From Microstegium vimineum (lineage: Eukaryota > Streptophyta > Magnoliopsida > Poales > Poaceae): 64,000 nt of DNA. Below are positions 11,668 through 23,224 of the stretch, in pieces. The stretch is taken from NCBI GenBank assembly GCA_022036555.1, contig CM039140.1:4305943-4369942 (forward strand), in the 5' to 3' direction. Below the pieces are notes generated by a model. That model ran no database searches and was not told the DNA's origin. It saw nothing but the letters and a program-made list of their open reading frames with translations. Position 1 is the stretch's first letter, and each line of letters opens with the position of its first letter. The translations under genes were made by a program, and so were the position numbers.

Positions 11668-13036
11668 CGCCTTGAGCACATTCCAAGGTTGCATAATGAA
11701 GAGGCCAATCAGCTAGCATAGAATGCTTCGGGATATCAGCCGATTCAAGAAGTCACGCCATCGGTAACAGTTGCCGATGACTGGAAAAAGGAGATTGCCA
11801 ATTACTTGAGGGATCCATCCAGGAAAGTTGAAAGGCGTCTAAGGTTCCAAGCTACTAAGTATGTGCTTCTCGATAACGAGTTGTATTATCGGACGATTGA
11901 TGGAGTCTTACTTAGATGTCTCGGCAAAGAGGAGTCGAAAGAATTGATGAGTGAAATCCATGAAGGTGTATGTGGAGCGCATCAATCGGCATTCAAGATG
12001 AAGTGGATGATTAGGCGGAATGGATATTATTGGCCGACAATCCTTGAAGATTGCTTCAATTATTTCAAAGGGTGCCAGGACTGTCAAAAGTTTGGTAATG
12101 TGCAAAGGGCACCTGCATCGGCAATGAATCCTATAATCAAGCCTTGGCCGTTCAGAGGATGGGCTATTGATCTCATCGGCCAAATTTATCCGCCGTCGAG
12201 CAAGGGGCACAAGTTCATACTTGTTGCTACCGATTACTTCACCAAATGGGTTGAGGCAATCCCCTTGAAGAAGGTGACATCGGCGAACATGGTGGATTTT
12301 GTTAAGGAGCACATCGTTTACCGATTTGGTATTCCTCAGACCATTACTACCGATCAAGGGACCATGTTCACATCGGGAGAGTTTGATGACTTTGCTGCTA
12401 GCATGGGTTTCAAGATGTTAAATTCTTCTCCTTATTATGCTCAAGCTAATGGTCAAGCTGAAGCGACTAATAAAGGAGTCATTAAGCTTATAAAGCGCAA
12501 GATTGAGGAAAACCCTAGAAGGTGGCACATGGTATTAAACGAAGCTTTGTGGTCATATCGGATGGTTTGTCATGGTGCAACTAAGGTCTCGCCGTATCAG
12601 TTGGTTTATGGGCATGATGCTGTCCTACCTTGGGAAATCAAAACTGGTTCTAGGCGATTATCTTTTCAGGATCAATTGACGACCGATGATTATATTACTC
12701 TGATGAAAGATGAGTTAGAAGATTTGACAGGTCATCGGTTGAAGGCATTGATTAGCATTGAAGAGAATAAGAAGAGAGTTGCCCGATGGTATGACAAGAA
12801 AGTAAAAATGAAGAAATTTGCCGATGGCGATTTGGTTTGGAAGTTGATTTTACCGATAGGGACTAAGAGCTCTAAATTTGGAAAGTGGTCCCCTAACTAG
12901 GAGGGTCCTTATCGGGTAAAACAGTCTGCTCCTGGTAATGCTTACATTTTGGAAACTCTCGAAGGAGTTGCGTTTTCTAGAGCGATCAATGGCAAATACT
13001 TAAAGAGATATTACCCTAGCATATGGGTAGATGCGT
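11668..13036 (+). pseudogene. Element A integrase
   Basis: The HHCC zinc-binding domain reads HEGVCGAHQSAFKM...CFNYFKGCQDCQKF. The DDE core follows: Asp in RGWAIDLIG, Asp in TITTDQGTMF, Glu in GQAEATNKGVIK. C-terminal text continues past an in-frame TAG at 12898-12900 (one G-to-A step from TGG) as EGPYRVKQSAPGNAYILE and ends near 13036. TAG at about 11718 (from CAG) and the nonsense at 11665 also interrupt the frame. The integrase inserts the cDNA. The antisense gene ends only about 120 bp downstream, so the two genes converge tail to tail. Confidence 0.9.
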
Positions 13037-13154
13037 AGTGCCCTGTTGAATGCCGATGCACGAAAGTTATATAAACATTGGTAAAAACAAACTGGCGTCA
13101 TATTATAAGTTAAAGTCAAGTATCAGGTTACAATTTTTGCCGATACAACAAACA

Positions 13155-16100
13155 TTACAGCAAGGAGTGGATAACTAATATCGCACGCAGGCGAATTTGC
13201 TCTATGTCGTCCATCTCCTTGGCGTCGGCGTCGGCAGAGCTCTCGACCGGCTTGATTTTCTTCTTCCATAGTATAGCCTGTCGTGCATTCTGGTCCCTTT
13301 CTTGCCGCAGGACCTTGATGGAGTCGGATAGTTGGGTTCTCTGCTGGTTGGCTGCAGTCAGATCCCCCTCAACCTTCTGTAACTCCGCAAGCAGCTCCTC
13401 CTTCTTTGCCGACAGTCGGGAAATTTCTTGATCAAGGTTGCCGATGGAGACTTCTGCTTGGCCGATGCCTTTGTGCTTCTCATCCGCAATATGTTTGAAT
13501 TTGAGCTTCTCTTCCTCGCTCTTGGCTTGAGCGGCCCTATCGGCAATGCGATGGGTAAGCTTCTGGTATTGGATCTGCTTAATGTCGAGGAAAGTTGCCT
13601 GGAGAAGGACTTCTGCTACGTTGGCGGAAAGATGGCTCTGGATGTCCTTGAATGCAATCCTTGCTGCCGATGAATCCTGGATGAGTTGAGACGTGTCTTG
13701 TAGCAGCAAGGAAAGCAACTCTTCCAGCTTAGATGTGACCTCTGCCGACAAGGTTGGGACGGAGCTCTCCTCTTCATCGTCATCGGGGACGTCGACGGCA
13801 AAGGAAAATAGGCTGTCCACTTGAATGCGGCCTTGACGTCCATCTTCATTATGAAGGTTTAAGCTGTAGGAGAAGAGGCTGTCCGGAGAGTCCTGAGCCT
13901 GAAAACAGAGGAGTTAAAATATGTCGGTTGTAAAATTATACTTTGAGCTTTAAGGTAATCGGCTTACCGTCTTGAAGCGGATCTCCTGCCTGGGGCCTGG
14001 CATACTGGATGGTCCAGCTTCATCCTGGACATCGGCAGTGGATGCCGATGACTGGACCCTTGTTGGAGAAGCAGTCGACGCCGCTGGTGCTGGTATAGTT
14101 GTTGCCGGCGTAGCCTCCGATGTAGTGACAGTTTCTTGTGGTGGCAGTTCCACTCTGTCATCGGGAACCTGGGTCGACGGTGCCGATGCCGACGTCCCTG
14201 CTGCTGCGGAAGGTTGGGTTGTTTCTTCGCCGGGTAGTCTGGCCGACTGTGCCGATGACGACGCCTCCACTATCGTGGCGGGTGGATTTATCTCTTGAGC
14301 CGGGACATCGTCCATCGGTTGATCAGGTACACTCACTGATGGAGGTTCTGCCGATGACCCGCCGGTGGTTGGCACAACAGAAGCCGATGGAGGATCTGCC
14401 GATAACCCGCCGGCAGTTAGTGTGATTGGGACCGGAGGCAGTCCTGCTGGCGGCGCATCGGCAGCTGATGGCGCAGTTGGAGCCAATGGTGGAGGAGAAG
14501 CCAGCCTCAGGCGCCTCTTTTTCGTCGGCGCAGCAGCAGGGGAGCCGACCCGCTTGGACGAAGACCGGGGGGCATCGGCAGCCGGGCTGGAAGGTATTTG
14601 CCTGCTGGAAGCAGATGCCGATGACCATAGTGCCTGAAAATACAAAGCAAGTTATACAAGATAAATGTTGCTGATAAAACAGTATGTAACCGGTACATGT
14701 AAAAGCGAGTTTATTGCATAAACCCGTGTCAGGGCAACGACAGCGGCCGATGTAGCCTGGGTTTTTGTGGGTGTCGGCGCAGGTACCTGTTGGGGCGTGA
14801 AGGCGGCCAGCGTCGGAGCTTTGGTGCCGATGATCGATATGGGGCCCATTATCCGAAGATTAAAGGGCCTACCACTGTTACTCATTGTGGGAACCGGATC
14901 ATCGGCCTGTCAGGCGCAAAAGAGTTAAGTGCTGGTACCGATGACAAAAATAAAGTAATAGAAGTACATCAGATAGCAGACTTACTGCGTCATCGGGGAT
15001 GATGTAATTGGCATCAATCAAGTGCCGATAATAGTGTGAAGACTTGGCGAGTAGCTGGCACTTCCACTCTTGCCACCAAGACTTGAACTCGTTGGTGATG
15101 AAGGAGGTTGGCGACCAGGAGGACAAGTCAAGGTCTGACAGATCGGCATCGGCGGGAAGGCTGATGACTTTATTCCAGTCCAGATTACTGGAAATTGCCT
15201 GCCTAGGTCTCACTACCTTAGAGTAGCAGAGTTTGATCGGCAGTTGGCCAAATGCCACTTGTCTCGCTGCCGCCGATGGATAGTAGAACTCGTAGGATGG
15301 TGGGGCATTCTTCCCAGATCCGAAGATATTTACTGGAATAGCTCGGGGAGTAATGCTGGCCCTCATGATTGCTTGGTTCTCGGGCAGGCTCACATCAGTC
15401 AAGTTGAACAGCAGCGGAAACTGGTTGTGTTCATCAAGATATGGCCACCAGGTCCGTTCTGAGGAGGGGAGTCCATTGTAGAACTTCTGGAAATAATAGC
15501 CGAAGTGCTCTGCATCGGCATCGGTACCTGGCAACACTATGATAGCCTCTCCAAAGTTAAGCGGAGGGCGAGTTGCCGATTCATCATCCCCGTATCGGTA
15601 ATCTTCCGATATGTCCCTCGGGAATTGTTGGGCAAATAAATCAAACTGGAGGGCCTTGTGCATGTGTGCGTTCAGCCATAGATTGACAAACCACCAGGGG
15701 CCTCCGAGATTGCCGATGGGCTCTCCTAGCAGTAGTTTATGGGACACTTGATGCAGCAATCGGTAAACTGATCCAAGAAGATACCTGCCTAAAGGGAGCC
15801 TTGTTCCATCGGCAAGTAATTCAGCCGCTGGGAGATGCATGGTGGTCGGACCGATGGTTTTGCCGCAGAATATGAACTTTTCCAACCACATGTTTAAGAA
15901 GATGGCGTGCTCCCGTTGGGTTACCGATCCGGTTTTCTGGTTCTCTTTGATGTAGCCTGTCCAACCGCCGATATTCCGAGTGTTCACCTTGTACTCTGAT
16001 TTTCTGTTGAAGAGGGTGAAGGTATCGGCAGAGGTGATGTCCAAGCCGGTCAGCATGTAGACATCAGCAAGGGTTGGGGTAGCTGGTCCATGCCTGAAGA

Positions 16101-16584
16101 GGAAAGCGTTGATGCTATCGGACCAGAAGTATGAGGCTGTCATCATCAAGTTTTCATTCTTCTCCATATCGGCAATTGAAAGCCTAACCACTGATCCAGG
16201 TTACGCTCCTGCCAGTACACTTGCTGTGATCTGACTATTCTCAGGTACCAGTTCTTCCATCCCTTAGTAGGCTTCGGCCATGAACGGAATGTGTCCTTCC
16301 AGAGTCCTAGATCAAAACGCTCAGATCTGAACGGTACCCGGTTGGTTTCTGCATTGATGATGAAGGTGGGGTCTGGATTACCCATTGGGCCTAGGCAGCT
16401 GAGATTGGAACCGGCGAGTGGGATGACTACCTTGTTGTACAGCTCCTAGGGTTCGAAGAAGAAGGGACGAATCAGAAAAAGAATGAAAATAAATCTAGGT
16501 TTTTGCGAGGAAAAGAACCATGCAGAGAGGTTGGATTGAGTGGAGAATGAGTCTTACCTTCGGGATGTCGACTTGGATCGCCAT
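13155..16584 (-). CDS. Antisense spliced gene of element A: plant mobile domain protein with coiled-coil tail
   Basis: Five exons on the minus strand: 16584-16558, 16445-14986, 14906-14724, 14633-13968, 13898-13155. All introns have GT/AG ends and joins keep phase (for example GACGCA then GCCGATGAT). Exon 1 encodes MAIQVDIPK. Exon 2 holds the plant mobile domain (PF10536-like): SYFWSDSINAFLFRHGPATP, MLTGLDITS, GGWTGYI, PWWFVNLWLNAHM, RTWWPYLDEHNQFPLLF. Exon 4 is Pro/Ala/Ser-rich with a basic KKRRLR patch, perhaps nuclear localisation. Exon 5 is a Lys/Glu/Gln-rich coiled coil. Total is about 1,026 residues. A one-base deletion near 16185 in exon 2 is the only break. PMD proteins (MAIN/MAIL1 family) act in silencing and expression control; a role for this copy is unknown. 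Confidence 0.8.
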
Positions 16585-16739
16585 TGGAAGTCGAAGGAAT
16601 GATTGCAGTTCGTCCTTGATTACGGAGGAACACTGTTGCTCGAGCTTGTGTTCTTCAGCGCGGCTGGAGGTTGAAGACGAAGGCAGGAAGGTGAAAGTGA
16701 AAATGGGCTCGGGTAAAAAGGCAGTGTTGATCCCGGTAA

Positions 16740-16747
16740 CTTTTATA
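16740..16747 (-). promoter_or_regulatory. TATA box of the antisense gene in element A
   Basis: On the minus strand the text reads GATTATAAAAGTTACC. TATAAAAG lies about 156 bp before the ATG at 16584. Elements B and C have a TATA box at a similar distance from their antisense ATG, supporting a real internal promoter. Confidence 0.6.
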
Positions 16748-17000
16748 ATCCAGTTCAGGGGTATTTTGGGGTTCTGTTCCACACTGTGCAGGAATGTGGA
16801 GAGGCCCGCAGTAGATACGCGCAGTGATCGAGGTGGTTTGCAACTGTTTGTACTACAATCGAGGGATTTTATTATTAAATTGCAGTTCCACACGTGGGGA
16901 TCGAGGAAACCGTACATCTATCTCGGGGGTAACGTCTACAGCAACGGCTACAGTGACGGCTACAGTGGAGAGAATTTCGGCACGTAAAGTTATACGCTCC

Positions 17001-17016
17001 GAAATTGGGGGGCATG
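17001..17016 (+). other. Polypurine tract of element A
   Basis: GAAATTGGGGGGCATG lies directly before the 3' LTR start at 17017. The A/G run primes plus-strand DNA synthesis. Confidence 0.75.
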
Positions 17017-18162
17017 TGTTGACACCGTTTTTCGACACATGTCAAATGGGCCGAAGCTTGACTGGTCAGTGGCCGTTCTCCATCGTCATCGGGAGAATTT
17101 TTGAGCCGATGTTGCCGATGGGAGAGTGCTGCGGGAAGACCAAGTGCGTTGCCGATGGAAGCTGATGAGCTTTGCTGACAAATTGATAGGTGAAGTCTTA
17201 CTGAAACTGATTGCTGATGAAAAGTCATTGCTGATGGCTTGCCGATTACCGATGGAGGATGGTTGCTGATTGCTGATAAGGGCTCGTTGCCGATTGCCGA
17301 TGGAAGATGGTTGCCGATTGCCGATAAGGGCTCATTGCTGATTGCCGATAGAGGGTGGTTGCCGATTGCCGATGAAGAAATGCTGCCGATTGCCAATCGG
17401 GAAAACGTTGCCGATGCCGATGGGCGTGACTTAGCACTTAGCGGCAGCAAAGGATTACAAGTGGCCAAAGAAGGAAGGTGTGGATTGAAGGGGTCTGCCG
17501 ATGGAAAGTTTCCATCGAAAATAAGTATAAGGAAACTGGTGTTTTGAACCAGTATTATTATAGTAGTTTGACTCCGACTCTTGCATGGGTCGTTTATTTT
17601 CCTTTAAAATAGGTGTGTTTGTTTAGGAAATAAATATTGTTATCCGGCTCCTGCGCGAGTTAGTTTCCTTTAAAGTAGGAGTTTGTTTTAGGAAGGATAT
17701 GTGTCGTGTCTTTGTACAACTCTCCATGCGGGAGTATAAATATGTGCCCGAGGGCTATGGAATATATACAATCCAATTCAAAAACAAACCAATTTTATCT
17801 TATTCTACCTTTTATCGCAATTTACCCTTTTTATGCATTAGTTATAGCTATCAACGAGTTCTTCAAGCTTTCGACGGGCTGCATCATCCTGATCTCCGTC
17901 AAATCCTTGCTAGTTCCGCGTGGGAGTACCTCTGAGCTTTGGTAATCCGGGCGCATCGCTGTTTGCCTCGTTCAGCTCTGCTCTAGTTATCCTTGATCAA
18001 TCTGAGCCTTGACGTCCGGGCGCATCGCTGTTGTCTCGTTCAGTTTGTTCTAGTTATCATCCTTGTCGATTGATTGGTCAAATCGACTGGCACGCCTCCG
18101 GAATACCGAGCTTTGGGTAATAGCCCGAGGTGTTCACAGATCTGAAGCTTTTTGTGTCAACA
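17017..18162 (+). repeat. 3' LTR of element A
   Basis: It matches 4944-6090 from TGTTGACACC to TGTCAACA, with about 26 differences counted by hand, including one run-length change in a T tract. It contains the TATA box at 17735-17742 and the 48-bp tandem repeat at about 17223-17418. Confidence 0.95.
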
Positions 18163-18167
18163 GGTTA
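18163..18167. repeat. target-site duplication GGTTA, right copy (element A)
   Basis: GGTTA follows the terminal CA of the 3' LTR and equals 4939-4943. From here the copia element resumes. Confidence 0.93.
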
Positions 18168-19590
18168 AGTTTGAGCATCTGCTCGGTTCGTCCATTTAGG
18201 GGGAGCATTCCAAGCTCAAGATGTTTCTATACCCCTCTTGTGGCCCTATGATGTCTCCTTGGAGCTTCCATTCGACTATTTTAAGCTAAAACTAAGTCTA
18301 AAGCCTATGGCAAACTATTTGAAAATGAAAGTTTGAGAGATGGTTCTCATATCAAGTCCAATTAGGTGTTATTTGGATCTTATTTGGATTGGAACTTGGT
18401 TGGGAGAAAGGCGCAAAAATCATATTTGAAAAATTATATTTCAAAGGTGCCGGACGTTGTCGATGGACGCTCAGCGTTCAATGCCTCAACGTCTGTCGCG
18501 ATCGTCCGCAGATTGAAAGTCGCTTAGCAAAGGAGCGTCAGTCGCTCCCTAGCGTCCGTCGCAAAGGCGTCAGACGCGTCTGGCGCCCCATGGAGCTTTC
18601 TGGTCCTCTCTGTTCTAGCGACAGACGCTCCCCAGCGTCCGTCGCCAAGGCGTCAAACGCGTCTGTCGCCAGAGGGAGCTCTTTGTTCCTTTCTGTTAAC
18701 GCGCCGGACGCTGTGACATAGCGTTCGTCGCCCCCGACGGAGCGTCCGTCGCGAACTAACCGAGCGCATATGATTTTGAAAACTTCTCTTCTCCCTTCGT
18801 CAGTTTCAGTTGCATCCGTACGCCACGCCGCCCTAACCTAACCGCCGCTTTCCATCTCCGCCGTCGCTGCTCCCCTCGCACATGCCCAGCATCGTCGCTC
18901 CTCGACGGAGCATCTCCGCCGCCGGCGATCCCCTTGCTACTCCGCTGCTCGCCGCAGATCCGCCCTTCGCCTTCAGCTCTCCCTCTCTGCGCGCGCATTT
19001 CAAGCCACGCAGAGGAACCGCTCTGCTGCCGTGAAGGCCTGGTCAGGGGGTACTTTCTCCTCCCTGGAGTGTACCTCTCTCCCGTTGTATTTCCCCCGAG
19101 TTGATTCCCTCCTTTCTCTTGATTATCTCTGATCAAGTTGAGCCTTTTTCCAATTCAAGCAGAGCCGCCCTTGTATTCATATAGGTTCACTTCTTCCTTG
19201 TTTAGGTTGCAGATTGTGGCTAATTGACCAAGGTTCTTACCTTCTCTTTTCTGTTTTGGCCACTGTGTCAGAGGTATGGCAATCGGAAGATTCGATCTAT
19301 AATTTTCTTATTCATGCTTCTATGATAGATATCACTTTCCTCTAGCTAAGTGCTTAAATGTTATGTATACTACCTATCTATCGTACAGGTGATTACTTGG
19401 GCAGTGGCAGTCAATTCGGGGCAAAGCCCGTAAGTAAGGAACGAGGCAAAGCCTCGAGAGGACAGTCCAGGGCTGTCGTGCCAATCTTGTCAGTTGTTGG
19501 TCAGTGGATTGTCAGTGGCAGTGATTTGCTTTGGGATTCTCTTTGGTAGTTGTTTGTTGTAGTTGACAGTAGTTCTTGCAGTGCCCGACA
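18168..19590 (+). other. copia spacer between pol and the env-like ORF
   Basis: About 1.4 kb without a convincing gene. It holds a cluster of GCGTCCGTCGC-type words (about 18440-18740), then a C-rich stretch (18790-19100), then ordinary text. A possible splice acceptor, TTCTTGCAG ending at 19581, lies 9 bp before the env-like ATG, as would be needed if the 3' ORF is read from a spliced RNA. That use is inference. Confidence 0.55.
18440..18740. repeat. Array of GCGTCCGTCGC-type imperfect palindromes (internal copy)
   Basis: The words GCGTCCGTCGC, GACGCTC and GCGTCAGACGC recur about every 20-40 bp. At 18614-18643 GCGACAGACGCT faces AGCGTCCGTCGC across four Cs, a near-perfect stem. The same word family fills part of the 3' LTR (23225-23545). 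Function is unknown. Confidence 0.7.
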
Positions 19591-22314
19591 ATGACACGTA
19601 CCAAGAATGATGGCCCCGTCCCCGGTAGTGGTGGTGACCCTCCACCTCCACTACGTACACCCGCCAACCAGGACAAGGGCAAGAAGAAGCTTGTTGTGAA
19701 GAAGAGCAAGCGTCCGTTGATGGATCCAAACTCAGTGGCCGCACTTGCAGCGGCAAAGGCAGCCAAGCTAGTCGAGCTGGGTGGACGTCGCGCCAGTTTG
19801 AGGATCTCTCCTCGCCGTAGAGCGTGTCGTGAGTCCCCCTCTCGCACAGAGGCAGAGACTGAGTCCCCAGAGAATCCAGAGACAGAGCAGACAAAGGTCG
19901 CGGGCCATTCTTCAGTTCAGGAGCTGATGTCCAGACGGGTTACTTGTGCCCGTGGGTCGGAGCCTTCTTCTAGGTCCGATGGTCCACGGCGCAATGACAG
20001 ACCGCCACCACGTCCTCGTGTTCCAGATCCAGTGAGATACAATGTTTGTGCTCTAATAGCGAATCAGATTCAGGACATGAGGTTCGCAGACTTTCAGACT
20101 TGGTTTCCACCTCAACGTGACACCCAAGCCAGTCCAGAGTTCTACACGACTGTGCATGAGGATTTCTACAGGGGTTACGTTGAGACCCGTGCACCGCTTC
20201 GTGCTTACCGCGTCTGTCCTCTCCAGTCGATTATAGAGGTCGGTGGTCCGGATATAGCTCAGCACCTTGAGTACCTTGGAGACCTGACAGGGTTGATCGG
20301 CAGGGTTGGCAACTATCAGGAGGACTAGGTCAGACAGTTCTATGCTTCCTTGTGGGTCTCTCCCGACCATGACTTTCTTCACTTCGCCTTCAAAGGTCGA
20401 GACCACAGGATCTATGCCACCCATTTCCGTGAGATTTTTCACCTTGAGGCTTCAGAGACACGGTTACACACCTTGTGCTACGGTGACCAGGAGGCACCGC
20501 GACGTCCTCATGAGGGAGAGGTGCCCTCAGTTGAGTTTGTTAGACCCTATTTCAGAGAGCCGTTCGGCGAAGGGTCCAGTCGAGGCACGCGTGACCTCAC
20601 GCCGACTGCCCGGGTCCTAAACAAGGTGATCAGACGGACTATACTTCCCAGGGTTTGAGCACGCGAGACACTCACCAGACTTCAACTTTGGCTCCTAGCT
20701 CACCTGGTCAGAAAGGAGAAGTTTGACTTATGGGACTTGATAGTCAGCGAGATGGAGGACATCATTGCCTCCGGCTTCAAAGGTCACTGGCAGCTTCAAT
20801 ATGCTCATTGGATATCATACATGATGATTGCTCGTGGTGATTCTATTGTCCTGCTCACCACATTCACACACTCTGACACTGTGTTTCCAGAGTACAACAT
20901 GGCACAGCTTGTGAGTCACAGTGGACGAGGTCATCTGAGGCGTCAGGGCCCTCACACACGCCAGACAGGGCTAGCCCCTGAGTCAGAGGAGCAACAGGAT
21001 GTCACTTTTCAGGGCCTTGCAGAGGCTGAGATGGCAGAGCTGGATGCTGAGATTGACGCAGCTGCAGATGATACTTATCATGATGATGATCTCCCCTCTG
21101 ACAGCTCGGATGAGGACTACAGGCCCATTCCAGAGTACGCACCCCAGTCTCAAGACCACGAGGCCGGTGGGTAAGGTGCAGCTCCTACTCCAGCCTCAGG
21201 TTCGTCAGAGGCTACTATACTCACCATCCTTACGAGGATGTAGGAGGAGCAATCATGGCAGGCAGAGGAGCAAAGGAGGCAGGCTGAGGAGGTTAGGAGG
21301 CTCACAGCTCAGCAGTTAGCTGCTCAGGCATAGGCACAGGCCAGACAGGACGAGTTCCAGATGCAGTTTCTGGCCTTCCAGAGGCAGCAGGCCGAGGTGC
21401 AGCGATAGCAGATAGAGCTAGTTAGTCGGCTCCTTGGGTCCAGCTCCAGTCCGTCCCTCACGCCACAGATAGCTCTACCTGAGACCTCCCAGCAGCAGCA
21501 GTTCACCTCACAGCCACAGCAGCCTCCAGTAGTTGTGATGCCGACTCCAGCGTTACAGTCCAATGGGCTTCTGAGTCAGGCACCAGCTTCACCTGCGTTT
21601 CAGACGCCGATGACCCAGGTGTCATCATGGCTAGCCTCCCCCGGAGAGTTCCAGACTGGCTATACACCTACCCGGGGGGCTATGCTTGCAGATGCTACAC
21701 GAGACCTCACTGCTTCCTATAGAGAGATCACTGGAGAGGACTCGCCAGCAGTAGTAGCTCCAGAGACTCAAATGTTAGAGGAGCACCCTCCGGCAGCAGG
21801 CACTTACCTGTCTTCTGTTGCTTCATCGGAGGCCGCGCTAGACTGCTCCACTCAGACAGTCACCACTCCACCTAGTGCTGTTGTTCAGACAGATGCTACT
21901 TCAGTTGCAGCAGAGGCAGTTGAGCCCGAGAGTCAGACAGCAGATGCAGCAGCAGTCACAGTGGCAGTATCTTCGCCACTACACTCTCAGGGTCAGCCAG
22001 CAGAGCTCGTTGCAGTAGTTACACTTGCAGCCCTAGCAGTGACAGTTTCACCCTCACCTCGTGTCTTCACCCGTCGGGCTCCTAGACCCGTATCTACAGA
22101 GGCAGGACCGTCAGAGGCACCAGCTGAGCCTCAGGGGGAGCCAGCAGAGTCAGCTCAGCCTACCCAGACCGCTACTACGTCAGCTCCAGCTACAGAGGGT
22201 CAGGAAGATGATGACAACGACTCCAGCCCCGACTACACACAGTTTGACCTTCGCTCCCGTACTACAGCTGCTTCACTTCCAGATGCTTTAGCAGATGCTC
22301 CAGCATATCAGTAG
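19591..22314 (+). pseudogene. Env-like third ORF of the SIRE-type copia element
   Basis: One reading frame of about 2.7 kb from ATG 19591 to TAG 22312, with no frameshift but six in-frame stops (20326, 20656, 21172, 21241, 21331, 21406). The N-terminus is basic and Pro-rich (KGKKKLVVKKSKRP). A folded-looking region follows (YNVCALIANQIQDMRFADFQ, then RQFYASLWVSPDHDFLHFAF, then ARVLNKVIRRTILPR). The rest is acidic (DDDLPSDSSDEDYRPIPEYA), Gln/Glu-rich and coiled-coil-like, with a long Ala/Thr/Ser/Pro tail. Position and composition match the env-like ORF of SIRE elements. I see no clear signal peptide or membrane span, so envelope function is doubtful. All six stops are one C-to-T step from Gln or Arg codons. 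Confidence 0.72.
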
Positions 22315-22784
22315 TTTTTGGTGCTTGGCGCCAAAGGGGGAGAGAGTCGAGTATCAGAGATAGGGGGAGAGTTGTCAGATAGGGTTTTTGGTTCTTACTT
22401 GTGTGATTTATTTCCCCGTACTCATGTCATCATATCTATCTTACTTGCTTTTGTGTATATGTGTGATGGTTGAGATATTTGTGGTTGAGTGTGACATACT
22501 CTTGTTTATCCTAATATATCCTATGAGTAATCACCTTCTTGATGATATGTCTCTTGATCTAATGGTAATTGAGCTTCCACGCCATACTCCGATTTATATG
22601 TGAGAATATCATGAGGTACTCCAATTCTATTTCATATCTTTGAGTACCTTGTTTGTGGCTTGGCTTGGATGAGCAAGTATTGTTCAATCTTATTCTCTAA
22701 CCCTTGCTCAACCAGCTAGGTCACTTGAAATCCTAACCCTTCACTCTTATATCCATACACGAGGAGTTATTGCCGTCAATCACC
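22315..22784 (+). other. copia 3' untranslated spacer
   Basis: It contains GGCGCCAAAGGGGGAGAG near 22330 and a second AGGGGGAGAG near 22360, both purine runs typical of SIRE 3' regions, then T-rich text. I see no gene. Confidence 0.5.
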
Positions 22785-22798
22785 AAAAAGGGGGAGAT
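22785..22798 (+). other. Polypurine tract of the copia element
   Basis: AAAAAGGGGGAGAT directly before the LTR start TGAAGAATCA at 22799. It is the plus-strand primer site. Confidence 0.75.
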
Positions 22799-23224
22799 TG
22801 AAGAATCATGGCCCTATTGGTTTCGGTGATTAACGTCAATTGGCGACTATTATGGCTAATGTGTGTTTTGCAGAGGCTATGCGTAGCTTAGCCATAGTGA
22901 TCAACATGAATGGGCATCAATGGTTATCACTTAGCCCCAAGATGGATATCGTTTCGGATTTCAAAGAGTCATGATGAAGACCCTAGAGTGATAGGCTAAG
23001 TGCCATAAGGAGATGAAGGGCACTTAGTATAGATAGGTCTTTATTTGATCTTTAGCCATACTATAAAGAGGGGTTGAGACTAGTAGCTTGACTTAGGAAA
23101 GCTTCATGACTTAGGTGTGGTGCACACTTGACTTCCTTATCTCTAAGCAAGCCTATGGTGACCGTAAGATAGCCTAGAACAACTTCCATATTCATCGCGG
23201 CGAAAAACAAAGCTGAGAGGAGTG

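Larger units (their letters stand above)
4944..18162 (+). mobile_element. Element A: complete Tat-lineage Ty3/gypsy retrotransposon with an antisense plant-mobile-domain gene
   Basis: The element is 13.2 kb with LTRs of 1147 and 1146 bp (TGTTGACA...TGTCAACA) and TSD GGTTA. Sense-strand order is gag, protease, RT, RNase H, a second RNase H of the archaeal type, and integrase; this dual RNase H identifies the Tat lineage. Between integrase and the 3' LTR a spliced gene lies on the opposite strand (13155-16584). By hand the two LTRs differ at about 26 positions (about 2.3%), mostly C/T or G/A, so the insertion is fairly recent. Frameshifts and nonsense codons in gag-pol make this copy dependent on others. 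The words CCGAT/ATCGG are strikingly common throughout. Confidence 0.95.

Noticed and set aside
19591..22314. True viral envelope protein
   Set aside because: Position suits an env-like ORF, but no signal peptide, membrane segment or cleavage site is visible; only the neutral name env-like is used.
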